From the NCBI GenBank assembly GCA_012845835.1, contig JABAKD010000002.1:28363210-28427209 (forward strand): a stretch of DNA of 64,000 nucleotides, in the 5' to 3' direction. Numbering within the stretch: position 1 is the stretch's first letter; each line of letters opens with the position of its first letter. Under the pieces are notes generated by a model. The model was not told the DNA's origin. It ran no database searches and was given only the letters and a program-made list of their open reading frames with translations. This document shows positions 30,766 to 40,989 of the stretch, piece by piece. The position numbers were made by a program, and so were the translations under genes. The DNA is from Undaria pinnatifida (Eukaryota; Sar; Phaeophyceae; Laminariales; Alariaceae).

Positions 30766-31655
30766 GGACTCGGGGGTCCGAAAAACCGCAAACCTGTTCA
30801 CGATTGAGAAAAAAGGAAGAAGGGGGGGGGGAGGGGCGAGGAATTTGCCAGCTGATATTTTCAAGGAGGGACGTTCTTCCGATTTTTGGTTGAGAATTGA
30901 GGTGCAGAGGGTTTTTCCGAAAGTAAGATGGTCTGGTGAGTGACAGTCTCGCGTCATGGTTGCGGCAGGAAAACGGTTTAAGGCCCTCGAAAATGAAGTT
31001 TTTTCGAAAGAATATAAAATTTCGGCTCTTCAAGTATGAGGGTAGTTCTTCCGACTTTACCTTTTTTGGGAGCCCGATACACCAACCTTAAAAAGAGGCA
31101 AAAAGCACTACCCTTCAAATTAAGAAGAGCACGCGCAACAATATGACATTTTTATATCATGCCATATATATACAACCTTTATAATATATACAAGCTACCA
31201 TTATCACCATGCTGCCTGCTCGTATGCCGTAGATCTCCATCCTCTCCGGTGTACTCCGGACAGGCACGTTCCATGGCAGCCGCAGCCGCAGCAGCAGCAG
31301 CAGCCCGGGCTGGCTCGTGGTATGCTGTATTTGCCGCTTTTTCCAACAGTCCCCCCCCCCGTCCGAAGTCCTAAAGGCCAGAGGGGTCAAGTTATAAAAC
31401 CCTTCAACAACTGGGAAAAAGTCTCAGTCCAATTCCTAGTAGTAGTTTTATCCAAAAAGGCGGCTACAGTTCTAAAGGGGGGTGCTTGACAATCGAACCG
31501 CAGCAAGTCGACAATCGATTTACAGGTTTCCAACAACATCATGCCTTTTTGTGATGGTCTCGCGCACGCGGAGTGAAAATGACAAAACTTACGGGCCCAT
31601 AAAATATGATTGACGACAACAAAAAGGGTCCATTTTTCTTCCCCGGCAAAATAGC
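30766..31655. other. No recognised gene
   Basis: AT- and GA-rich sequence with a GCAGCC/GCA microsatellite at about 31,276-31,306. The 100-115-codon frames are unrecognised. A short family F-like fragment lies at about 31,060-31,115 (TTTTTTGGGAGCC, CACTACCCTTCAAATTAAG). Confidence 0.4.
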
Positions 31656-31659
31656 CGTC

Positions 31660-31768
31660 TATTACGGGGGACCATAGTAAATAGGACCAAATATTGTTAG
31701 TCAAAATGGGAAAATATATTGGTTTTTGTATTTACCGTAGGTCCTATTTACTATGGTCCCCCGTAATA
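31660..31768. mobile_element. Short MITE with perfect 28-bp terminal inverted repeats
   Basis: The left arm (31,661-31,688, starting ATTACGGGGGACCATAGT) and the right arm (31,740-31,767, ending GGTCCCCCGTAAT) are exact reverse complements, separated by 51 bp of AT-rich sequence. The arms are flanked by T on the left and A on the right, so the element reads TA-bounded, as Tc1/mariner-type MITEs do. The total of about 109 bp cannot encode a transposase. Perfect arms mean it is either young or kept in step by gene conversion. Confidence 0.85.
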
Positions 31769-32734
31769 GCTGCAAAACACAAGACCAATAAGGCATCCCT
31801 GCCACCAACGCTGCCGTATCCCACACGAATTCCGAGTGTTTTGTCCCATAAAACGAGGTCGCAGCTTTGGACACGAATTGCTCATTCCGGGTGTGTTGCC
31901 CCCCCAAAAGCGCGGTTGCTAATTGGTTAGGGCCTATCCATAGTTTTCGGGGGGCGTTCCAGAATTGTGGGCGCGTGGAATCCGGGTTTACCTTTTCTTC
32001 ACCCCATAAATTGTTGCATCATCGCGCCAGCCAGGAATGGCCCCTCACCCAGTTGATATATCTCAACTCTCTCAGGAGCTGCAGGGGTCAAGGCTACCTA
32101 CCATACAATAGGGGGGGGGGGGGCGCCGCCATTTTTATTCAGAGAAGCAGCGCAACAAACGAGCACATGGCAGTGTATGATATCTCGCACAACCAAAACG
32201 TGCACGCAGCGCGAAAGCGCTCCTCTGTGTCAAAGCACGTTTGGCTGTGGAACTGACCCTCGACATCCACCCTATGTGTCGTATATTGCTCCCAACGAAG
32301 ACTCGCAACTGTATGTAAACTCGTGGAGGATACACGGCCACGGCACTCACAAGAGTGATATGATGATGGCCCTCAACCGCTTCAGTAACAGAGGACAGAG
32401 TGCTCTCGACCCTACCGTTGCTGGTAAGCCTTGCCCCAGGTCTTCAGCCGAACGGTGTTTGTGGGGTATTGCTAATTTTTGGGGTACTCCGGCGTTCTGA
32501 CAAGAAATAAAGACCAAAACCAAGCTCACTAAGTATACCAGGTACACACCAAGAGACGGCAATTGAATGGTTACCTCCCACAAACTGCCGACGACCGCCG
32601 GTTTTTCAAGGTAGCGCTCCTCTCACAAGACCACGTGCGTGTACACTCAAGTGCACAAAGGCTATGCGCCCGGTTTCGCGACACTCGGCGGGGTGTTGGT
32701 GCGTCAAGAAGTTAGAAGCACACACCCACTTCAT
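31769..32734. other. No recognised gene
   Basis: Contains CGAATTCCGAGTGTTTTGTCC (31,828) and a diverged CGAATTGCTCATTCCGGGTG (31,873), a G run at 32,112, and a 107-codon plus-strand frame (32,177-32,500) of ordinary composition that I do not recognise. Confidence 0.4.
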
Positions 32735-32862
32735 TCCGCTGTGAGATCGGGGATTTCGTCGAAAAATCTCGTCTATGCGAGCTGCGTATGATAATTTCCG
32801 ACCTCACGCGCGATGGGGGTGCCTGTCCTCAAGTGAAGGATATAGGCCGGTGACCCCTCTTA
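32735..32862 (-). repeat. Family C fragment, inverted
   Basis: TCCGCTGTGAGATCGGGGAT, TTCGTCGAAAAATCTCGTCT and GAAGGATATAGGCCGGTGAC are reverse-complement landmarks of the 3' part of family C, strongly diverged. Confidence 0.6.
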
Positions 32863-33620
32863 GTGCTAGCTAGCTAGTACGGTTACGCCAGGGTCTGCGT
32901 ACAAGGGCGAGATTTAGGGGGGTCTCGGCCAATGTTGTATGACATGTAGTAGATAACCCCCCACACTTTTCTCTCACATTTTTCTTGTTCGATGGATATT
33001 ACGGATGATAAAACGCACTTCCAGCGAAGAAGAAGCGCCATCATCACGCCTGTTTGCGGCAGTGCCGACTGATGATAGAGGGATCGCTAGAGAAAATCGG
33101 AGAGGTTCGGGCTAAACCGTCAAAAAGGCCCGCGGATTGTGCATTAAAGAAATACCACCACAACCACACTGAGCTATATGCGTTCAGCGCTGAGCTGACT
33201 GCTATGAGCTCAGTGGTTACGGTCGTGCGTCTCTAGTGTGATCTCGATCTCATGACGGCTTGTGAGTAACTCTTCCTTGCCCCCCAGATCGTTTCAGACA
33301 TGTGCCTGCTTTTTTGGTTGTTGCTTTTTGGTTGTGTCTCCGTCTCTCCGTTCGTCCTTCGGCTACACAAACAAAAAAGATACCCTTTTGACCTACAGCA
33401 GAGCCAGACAGCTCTACCAAACCAAATTGCTGCCGAGAAGCAACTCCATGTACTAATTGCAGTACTTCATCCCCCCCCAAATTCGGGTGCGGTGCTGAGG
33501 AAGCTAGGTCGCACCTTCACCAGTACCATTTCCCCTGACGTCACATGGACCACGAAAGTTCCTGCTTGCAATAGAGTTACAGCTGCCGTAATCTATTGAT
33601 GCCATATACCTGGTATATTA
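32863..33620. other. No recognised gene
   Basis: Short frames only. CTATGAGCTCAGTGGTTACG (33,201) looks like an A box but no matching B box or cloverleaf follows. Confidence 0.4.
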
Positions 33621-33624
33621 GGTA

Positions 33625-34035
33625 ACGTTTATCGCCGTTTTTGGCTCACTCTTGGTTTTTTTTTCGTAGGTGGATATTTTCCCTTCCCCCTCTTCGTTCC
33701 GTTTCTCTCTCCTTTTCCACCACGTACGTCTTCGTTTTGATTGCGTGTTCCTTCTTACGTTTTTTCGTTCTTTTTTTGTTCTTACCCTGCAAATGGTGTG
33801 GCGCGTTTTGGTTTTGCTTGTGTCCCGCTTTTAGGTGTTCATTGCGTTTGACATTGTATGGTCAAAAATGCCCTTGCTGTATTAGCGATGAGCGATGAGT
33901 CTATCTTGTCTTTGTAGTTTGTGACCGCAGAGCATGTGTCTCTCTAGGAGGAGCCATCAACATGGACACTGGTTGCACGCTGGATGTGTAGACGGCTGGA
34001 AATAGCATTTTGAGGTGCCAAGAAACACACATCCT
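33625..34035 (+). repeat. Family L repeat, copy 2
   Basis: A T-rich 5' part, then TGCGTTTGACATTGTATGGT, CTGTATTAGCGATGAG, GTAGTTTGTGACCGCAGAGC, ATCAACATGGACACTGGTTG and CACGCTGGATGTGTAGACGG. It matches the inverted copy at 40.0-40.6 kb closely over the last 150 bp. Confidence 0.7.
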
Positions 34036-34490
34036 GGTCTGGCCAACAAACACAGCCATGAGTCTATCCCTTTGCATACATAACCTTCAATAACATACTG
34101 CGAGGGTGGGAGGTGAAAAAGCCTACTCCAAAAACTACCTGCACAGGTATTATTAATAACTGTACAAAACATTATAAAACAGAGAGGATGGGCGAAGAAT
34201 ATCACCCGAACCGCGTCCTCCTTTTGGAGGCATTACACAGAAAACGGTATACCGGAACATTTTGTTGCCATTTGAAGGTACAACTAAGGAAATGCACCGC
34301 AGGACGAACCTTATATCAGGAGCGCTCATTGGCTAAAAAGCACCTCACACACAGGCTCAACCCCAAAAGTCAGCTAGCTAATACCGGCTTCATACCTACA
34401 CGTTGTCTTTCGCCGTTGTATGGCGAGATGGCGAGCCGTGCACCGTTAATGGCGCCCAGACAAAAAAGCAATAAAAAACACCAAAAAGAA
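34036..34490. other. No recognised gene
   Basis: Includes the first half of a 157-codon plus-strand frame (34,113-34,586) that then runs straight into a family C fragment. This argues against a real gene. Confidence 0.4.
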
Positions 34491-34494
34491 CACC

Positions 34495-34590
34495 GATCGA
34501 GAGTATCACACACAGCTTGCAAAGATGAGTTTCGACGAAATCTTCGATCTCACCGCTGGAGTGTATTTTTATTTTTTATAATTTGAATAG
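34495..34590 (+). repeat. Family C 3' fragment
   Basis: GAGAGTATCACACACAGCTT, GCAAAGATGAGTTTCGACGA, AATCTTCGATCTCACCGCTG and the AT-rich tail. The stretch after it, containing ATAGATCCATCATGTACAA and GTGCACCG(C/T)TGATGGCGCCC, is duplicated at about 34,435-34,620 and 34,640-34,765. Confidence 0.75.
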
Positions 34591-34789
34591 ATCCATCATG
34601 TACAACAACAAATTATGAAGCTATAACATCAAATCTGCGAGCCGTGCACCGCTGATGGCGCCCAAAAAAAAAGCAAGAAAGAACACCAAAAAGAACGCCG
34701 ATTGATATATCTATATATATATAGATCCATCATGTACAATAACAAATTATGAAGCTATAAGATCAAATCTGCTAGAATGCTTTCCAAAA

Positions 34790-35245
34790 CCGTCAGATTT
34801 AGCCCCTTAAAGGATTGATAGTTTTCTCCACGCACAGATTGAGTTGCCCCGCCCGTCCCCCCCCCTCCTCCCCCCTCGCTCCCTCTTGATCAAACCCAGG
34901 CCCCCACGTCCTTTGAAAACTCCACCCTCCCCTCACCGGTTATTCGACTTACAGAATTTACTTGATAACCTGATGATGCATTTCATTCCACAGCTGTCAG
35001 ATTTTGTCCCCTTCAAAAACGGGTTTTATAGTTTCCATGCACACACTGACTAACATCAATCACCCTGTTGACCGTGGTACAAGCTACACTGTAGTTGCAA
35101 GGGGAGTCGCCGACCTTTATCTTTAATGAGGACACACAACCCGTAATACGCACGATAGGACCATCACACACAGCTTGGAAATATGAGTTTCGACAAATCT
35201 TCCATCTCACAGCTGGAGTGTATTTTTATTTGTATAATAATAAAC
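34790..35245 (+). repeat. Family C dispersed repeat, long copy
   Basis: Shows the full unit: CCGTCAGATTTAGCCCCTTA, CACGCACAGATTGAGTTGCC, a C-rich segment, CCTCACCGGTTATTCGACTT, CATTCCACAGCTGTCAGATT, AACGGGTTTTATAGTTTCC, CCTGTTGACCGTGGTACAAG, GGGGAGTCGCCGACCTTTAT, CAGCTTGGAAATATGAGTTT and CTCACAGCTGGAGTGTATTT. The GTCAGATTT..TAGTTTCC block therefore occurs twice inside each unit. Confidence 0.85.
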
Positions 35246-35274
35246 AATACCAGGCAGGTGATATAAAGGAATGT

Positions 35275-35860
35275 ATTAATGCTACAACCGTCAGATGTGT
35301 CCCCTTCAAGGATGTATAGTTTCCGCGCACACATTGAAGTGTCCCGCCCGCCCCCCGCCCCCCCCGATCCCTCTTGTTCAAACGCCCCACCTAAAACCAA
35401 AATCTGCCCTATTAGTAAACACAACCGAAACACTTCCAGCCAGCTGATACCACATCGATATATTTCCAGCCATCCATGCCGTAGCTCCAATTCATTGCTG
35501 CCCCCCCCCCCCCCCCTTTTTCTTCCCCGTTCCCTCTTGCTCAAACGCCCCACCTAACATCGAAATCTGCCAGAGTAATAAACACTTCCACGCACTTGAT
35601 ATCACCTCATTATCTTTATAGAGCCATCCATGCCGCTGCTGAAATCCCCCCCCCCCCCCCCCCCCCCCCCAACGCCCCCTCCTTCCCCACGACCCGCACC
35701 ATCGCCTAGACCTAGCACCACGCGTATAGCATACCCTTACATCTAGGCGACCTAAAGCTGTTCAAAACCCTGTTGCCCCCCCCCCCCCCCCCCCCCCCAA
35801 CCCACCCGATTGGACACTCCGCCCTCTCCTCGCTGGTTGTACGACTTGAAGGATACACAT
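35275..35860 (+). repeat. Family C heads, partial and repeated, with long C tracts
   Basis: Three truncated copies of the 5' part of family C follow each other (CAACCGTCAGATGTGTCCCC at about 35,284, with GTTCAAACGCCCCACCTAA at about 35,379 and 35,536). Each is followed by a C run: about 35,502-35,516, 35,647-35,670 and 35,777-35,799. The C runs sit at the C-rich segment of the unit, so they look like expansions of it. Confidence 0.7.
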
Positions 35861-35867
35861 AGTAAAC

Positions 35868-36330
35868 TGAGTGCATTCTTTCTACAACCGTCAAATTTAT
35901 CCCCTTGAATAATTCATAGTTTCCACGCACATTTCGAGTTGCCCCGCCCATTCCCCATCCCCCCCGCTCCCTCTTGTTCAAACCCATGCCCCCACGCCCT
36001 CACAAACTTCGCCCTCCCCTCACCGGCTATACGACTTACAGGATACACTTGATAAACTGATGCATTTCCTTCCACAGCTGCCAGATTTTGTCCCCCTCAT
36101 AAACGGGTTTTATAGTTTTCGGCGCACAGACTGACTAACATCCCCCTGTTGACCCTGATAGCTGCACCGCTGTAGCTCCAAGGGGAGTCGCCGACCTAAA
36201 TCCTTAATGAGGACACACAACCCGCAATACGCGCGATCGGAGTATCACACACAGCTTGCTAAGATGAGTTTCGACACATATTCGATCTCACAGCTGGAGT
36301 GTACTTTTATTTTTATAACATATATATATA
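35868..36330 (+). repeat. Family C dispersed repeat, full copy
   Basis: The best complete unit in the window, from TTTCTACAACCGTCAAATTT through GAGTTGCCCCGCCCATTCCC, CCTCACCGGCTATACGACTT, CACTTGATAAACTGATGCAT, CCTTCCACAGCTGCCAGATT, CTGTTGACCCTGATAGCTGC, GGGAGTCGCCGACCTAAATC and GATCTCACAGCTGGAGTGTA to an AT run. Confidence 0.85.
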
Positions 36331-36331
36331 T

Positions 36332-36475
36332 ATGTCGCCGACCTATATCCTTAATGAGGACACACAACTCGTAACACGCGCGATCGGAGTATCACACACA
36401 GCTTGCAAAGATGAGTTTCGACGAAATCTTCAATCTCACAGCTGGAGTGTATTTTCATTTTTTATAATATATATG
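36332..36475 (+). repeat. Family C 3' half, tandem
   Basis: Starts directly after the previous copy at TCGCCGACCTATATCCTTAA and ends CAGCTGGAGTGTATTTTCAT plus AT run. Tandem duplication of the 3' half. Confidence 0.8.
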
Positions 36476-36484
36476 TATGTTTTT

Positions 36485-36780
36485 TTCACACGTCTACTTT
36501 CCAGCTTCTGGAAAAGCCGTGGTCTCAGGTGTCGCCCCTTTTCCCCCCCGGTTCTTGCCTCCAATTTTCATCGCGCATAGGGTTCAGCAATCCCACTGCT
36601 CGTCGATTTTTCATCGAGTGTTGCTAACTCACGCTCCTCGCGCTTTCCGCAAGTCAGTTTGTGCACAAGAAAAAGTCCTCACGAATTTATACGAGTAAGC
36701 ACTCGGGAGGATTCGAACTCACGAAACTGACCTATACCAGGCTCGAGGATAACCTGATACGCCACCGGGGCGACCGGCTT
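36485..36780 (-). mobile_element. Family D SINE-like element with tRNA-like head, copy 4
   Basis: Read on the minus strand: GGTCGCCCCGGTGGCGTATC with A box TGGCGTATCAGG, then GCCTGGTATAGGTCAGTTTC, then B box GAGTTCGAATCC (close to GGTTCGANNCC), then the body with TTTCTTGTGCACAAACTGAC, CTTGCGGAAAGCGCGAGGAG, ATCGACGAGCAGTGGGATTG and GAACCGGGGGG, and the 3' end CACGGCTTTTCCAGAAGC. The head cannot fold into a good cloverleaf, so it is tRNA-derived and not a tRNA gene. Confidence 0.75.
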
Positions 36781-36825
36781 GATATATATTATAAATATTA
36801 AAATACACTACAGCTGTGAGATCGA

Positions 36826-37075
36826 AAAGCCCCTTTCCCCCCCCGGTTCTTGCCTTCAATTTTCATCGCGCATAGGGTTCAGCAATCCCACTGCTCGTCG
36901 ATTTTTCATCGAGTGTTGCTAACTCACGCTCCTCGCGCTTTCCGCAAGTCAGTTTGTGCACAAGAAAAAGTCCTCACGAATTTATAAGAGTATGCGCTCG
37001 GGAGGATTCGAACTCACGAAACTGACCTATACCAGGCTCGAGGATAACCTGATACGCCACCGGGGCGACCGGCTT
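36826..37075 (-). mobile_element. Family D SINE-like element, copy 5 (tandem duplicate of copy 4)
   Basis: Nearly identical to the preceding copy at a constant offset of 295 bp (GGTTCTTGCC at 36,550 and 36,845). The duplicated block includes the SINE and about 45 bp of the flanking inverted family C end, so it arose by local duplication and not by a second transposition. Confidence 0.8.
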
Positions 37076-37094
37076 GATATATATTATAAATATT

Positions 37095-37394
37095 AAAATA
37101 CACTACAGCTGTGAGATCGAAAATTTGTCGAAACTCATCGTTGCAAGCTGTGTGTGATACTCCGATCGCGGGTATTACGGGGTGTGTGTCCTCATTGAGG
37201 ATATAGGTCGGCGACTCCCCTTGCAACTACAATGTAGCTATGAGGGTCAACAGGGTGATGCTAGGCAGTCTGTGCGCGGAAACCATAAAACCCGTTTCTA
37301 AGGGGGACATCATCTGACAGCTGTGGAAGGAAATGCATCAGTTTATCAAGTGAATCCTGTAAGTCGAATAACCGGTGAGGGGAGGGCGGAGTTT
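37095..37394 (-). repeat. Family C dispersed repeat, inverted copy
   Basis: CTACAGCTGTGAGATCGAAA, TTTGTCGAAACTCATCGTTG, TGTGTGATACTCCGATCGCG, ATAGGTCGGCGACTCCCCTT, GGTCAACAGGGTGATG, CTGTGCGCGGAAACCATAAA, CTGACAGCTGTGGAAGGAAA and AATAACCGGTGAGGGGAGGG are the reverse-complement landmarks in order. A family B element interrupts its C/G-rich 5' segment at 37,395. Confidence 0.85.
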
Positions 37395-37481
37395 TTAACC
37401 CCTCTACAACTGGAAACCCGTTTTGGGGACAAAATTACTTGAATTTAGGGTTAGGGAGGGGTTTGGGGGCTCTAAGGTTAA
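37395..37481. mobile_element. Family B (piggyBac-like) MITE, copy 10
   Basis: TTAACCCCTCTACAACTGG to GGCTCTAAGGTTAA, 87 bp, with TTAA at both ends. It splits GGGCGGAGTTT from GGACGTGGGGTCTGATTTTG within an inverted family C copy. Confidence 0.85.
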
Positions 37482-39300
37482 GGACGTGGGGTCTGATTTT
37501 GATCAAAAGGGGGGCGGAAGGGGGGGAGGGACAGGTGGGCTTGATAAATATACCATTGAGATACCATTCTCCAGGCATCAACGTCAAGCCCGTGGACTCA
37601 CAAATAAATCCCTGGTGAAGACCTAGACTAAAGCCGTGCAGACCATGCCAACATCCCACAGATCAACAAGACATAACCATCGGTGTCGGGGGTCATGACG
37701 CACAATCAATGTGGTTGGTGGGTCACCTGCAGCACATGTGTCGGAGCCCTTTGCCATCCTATGGCTCTATGGTACATGCGGCCGGTGTTGCACTACTGCT
37801 GTTGGTTGTATGTTGTTGCTCGCCGGTGCGTGAGATGCATTGAAGACGTGGCGTGTTCTTGTTTAGTTCTAAAGTTGGCGAGGTTTCGGTGTATTGGTTC
37901 GCGTGTTCTGCACGCCATTAAACGGTACACATCATCTTCACGGACAGCTTGTGCACATCGTTCAACCTTGCACAGCAGGTGGTCGATCAGCGCTGGTAGC
38001 AGAAGGACATGATCCGGAGAGCCTGTCGTGCGCTACCTCGAAGGTGCCCTCAGCGATGGCAACGTTTGGACGAACGAGGCTCATAACCTCTTGATGGCAC
38101 AGCTTCAACACACCCCACGCCATAGAGCGGTATAAATCAGCCTGAGGTGTCACAATCTGGTATGCGTTTGTGGCAGCACTCCGGTGCAAGACAGATTTTT
38201 GGCCAATGAGCGAAAGTGAGCGGATTTCCCCTGCACCCTAAACTGGCTCCGAACAACCCCGGTATACGTTTTTCTGGCTAGTTTCCACTAAAACATCTTC
38301 TGGTCCGCCTGATGGTGGACGCTTCCACTTACCGCGCCTGGATTAGAGATGGCATGGCAAGTACTCTCTGGAGTGCAGAAAGAACCGCAGGTTGCGAGCG
38401 AAAATCGTCGCGAATCATGTGCCAAGATAGAGGCCTTTCCCACCCCAACCCACCCAACCACCAACCCACATACACGAGATGATAAATCAAAATGAAGGGA
38501 GAGGCGACTGACTTTCACTGGTGACTGCGAGAGAAGAGGGCGGGGCAAACGTTGGTCGGGCTTCGGAAGAAGAAAACTCTCGCCGATTGTTGGCTGCTTT
38601 CATGAGTTCGCTGTTGTCCTACTTAGTTGTTGACGGCCTTTTGCTCGCGGCAAGAAGTCGTTGACGGCCTTTAGCAAAACAACCAACCAAACAATCAAAA
38701 GCAAATTAAAGTTAAAAATACCGAACAATACCAGAGGTTACTGCAGTACCATACACAGTTAGTACCGTAGTACCGTACCGGCATTACACTGGTACCCACA
38801 GGTATGTTTGTTGTGCAATTTGTTGTAGCCAGTATGCTATCGTGCAAGTCAGGGCGCGAGACAAACATCAAAATCTGTTATTTCGTCATTTCTCACGCAT
38901 GCCATCCGTTCAAGTTCAGCTGACGAAACGAATCTACAAATATTAATGCTGATTTGACACATGTGACAATGTAACATCGCCAATAAGGCCGAGGTTGGAT
39001 TTTTGTTCTTTCTGTTACAACTCCCCCCCAGCCGTTATTGCTGGCAGCATTTTCGACCACGCGCCAAATCACGCCGCCAATTTGTGCTCTACCCTTCCTC
39101 GTTCCTCCGAGGGAGGGGGTTGAGAAATGGAGGCACCACCACCATGTTGTCCAGCAGGAGGATAGTTGTAGATTATTGTGCTTGCAAGATCAGTTTATTC
39201 GCGTTTCAGCATGTGCTTCGATCGACTAGACGAATATAACAGCTGTCGGCTGTTGTTCTAATTGCAGTACAAGGTCTTGGAGAAAACGAAATGGGGCCAG
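37482..39300. other. No recognised gene; one plausible short frame
   Basis: About 1.8 kb without a family member after the first 60 bp. A minus-strand frame at 37,962-38,189 (75 codons, ordinary amino-acid composition, no ATG at its start, containing AWGVLKLCHQEVMSLVRPN) is one of the few non-low-complexity frames in the window. It could be an exon or a decayed element fragment. I recognise no domain. Short direct repeats GTCGTTGACGGCCTTT lie at about 38,622 and 38,656. Confidence 0.35.
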
Positions 39301-39304
39301 ACTG

Positions 39305-39600
39305 CTGTACAGGGTAGTCTTCCTTGGGTGGCAATCGGAATATTCGGTTTCTCCAGGCGTGAGTAGTGAGACGTATGCACCGGCCTGGACCTGGCACATC
39401 GTAGACTGACTCCCGATTTCACTTTTATATGTTTCTGGTGGAGGCATGAATTGCGTCAGCTGTGATATATGCGTGTACCAACTTGGGTTGTTGTGTGTGT
39501 TTCCCCTGGGGTACTCCTCAGCTCCAGAGTGACTGGAGCCTGTCCTGTGACCACGGACTTGATTATGCGAGTTGATGTGAGAACAACAATAACAGGGTCA
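39305..39600 (+). mobile_element. Family K repeat, copy 2
   Basis: TTTCTCCAGGCGTGAGTAGT, GTTTCTGGTGGAGGCATGAA, TTGCGTCAGCTGTGATATAT, CTCAGCTCCAGAGTGACTGG, CCTGTGACCACGGACTTGAT and GTTGATGTGAGAACAACAAT match the 25.4-25.7 kb copy along its length, ending in a short ACA-like tail. Confidence 0.75.
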
Positions 39601-39721
39601 GCCTACACTATTAATACTACTACAGCACTACACACCACTAGTATATTGTATCATATGATGAAGAACCTTCGCCTTGTTGGCTAGAAGTTACGAATAACTA
39701 GTCAACAGGCGTGGTACCGAA

Positions 39722-40022
39722 AACAATATACACAGCTTGCAAAGATGAGTTTCGACGAAATCTTCGATCTCACAGCTGGAGTGTATTTGAATTTTTATAA
39801 TATATATATACTCGGAGTATATATTTACATCACCCTGTTGACCCTGATAGGCTACACTATAATGTGTAGTTCCAAGGGGAGTCGCCGGCCTATATCCTTG
39901 ATGAGGACGCACAACCTGTGATTCGCGCGATCGGAGTATCACACACAGCTTCCAAATCTGAGTTTCGACAAAATCTTCGGTCTCACAGCTGGAGTGTAAT
40001 TTTATTTGTATAAAATACGTAT
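39722..40022 (+). repeat. Family C: 3' fragment followed by a 3' half copy
   Basis: First a fragment (39,728-39,805: CACAGCTTGCAAAGATGAGT to GTGTATTTGAATTTTTATAA). Then a longer piece from CATCACCCTGTTGACCCTGA (39,828) through AGTCGCCGGCCTATATCCTT to CTCACAGCTGGAGTGTAATT (40,000). Both are in the same orientation. Confidence 0.8.
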
Positions 40023-40044
40023 ATATTATATGTGTGTGTGTGTT

Positions 40045-40620
40045 CTTCACATTAAACCGTTCTTCTACTCGTCGACATCCAGCACACCCAGTGTCCGTAC
40101 TGATTCTTCACCCTAGAAAGATCAGCTCTGTGGTCACAAGCCACGACACAGAGATAATGCATCGTAATGCATTCGACAACGCAATGTCATGCCCTAGTAC
40201 TGGGTACGACAGGCACAACATACATACGTCAGCAACAGAAATACATTGGAAGAGAGAAATACGAAATAAACAAAAACAAAAACAAAAACAAAAAACAAAA
40301 TAAGAAAACAAATAAAACAAAGATAAAAATAAAACAAAAAATGAAACAAACAAAACGAAGGGGAAATCGAAGAAACAACCCAACCAGAAAGGAGAGCCAA
40401 AGCTCGGAAAAGAAACATAATAAAATGAAATAAAATAAAGTAAAGTAAAACCAAAATAAGATAATCCGAACACGAGCCAAAAACCTGGACACGCAATATG
40501 TAGAGGAAAACAGCGAGCCTGGCGCAACCAAATATGAGTCAAATGCGGAAAAAATGGCGTGTTCTGTAATTGCCTGAAAAATTATGTTAAGCGCTCGTAT
40601 TATCGTCAGTGAGATCAACA
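40045..40620 (-). repeat. Family L repeat, copy 3 (inverted) with A-rich tract
   Basis: Reverse-complement landmarks are GAACACACACACACA, GGTTTAATGTGAAGAAC, GTGCTGGATGTCGACGAGTA, GAAGAATCAGTACGGACACT and GTGGCTTGTGACCACAGAGC. Beyond them is a long A/AAAC-rich run on the plus strand (40,262-40,460), the T-rich 5' part seen in copies 2 and 4. Confidence 0.7.
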
Positions 40621-40985
40621 ACATGCTGTGTGTACACCCGTCATTATCCTGCAGACTTTCGTATGCAGACGAGAACGGCTGGCTATATAACTACACATTG
40701 AGCAGCGGGAGGTGGGCGCGGTCGACCAATATATAGTCTATAGATGATATAGTCTGTATGTGTGTGTGTTAAACTAATGTTCGTGTCTTGCAATGTGACG
40801 GCAGATATCAGGGAGAGATGAAAAAAGCTCGGCAGCTCACGTCGTATTCCTGCTGTTGCAACCCCCACCTCTATAGCTTAGACGCATGGTGGTCAATCGT
40901 GTACATATTTGTATGTATAATGTAGGTAGTGTATTATAGTATCTTTTTGGTACAATTCAGCTCAACTTGTAAGAGGTTTGGGGTT
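40621..40985. other. No recognised gene
   Basis: AT-rich sequence with a TGTGTGTG run at about 40,760. Nothing recognisable. Confidence 0.4.
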
Positions 40986-40989
40986 TGGG

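Noticed and set aside
33195..33260. tRNA gene from GAGCTCAGTGGTTACG
   Set aside because: Only the A box is convincing. No B box or cloverleaf follows.
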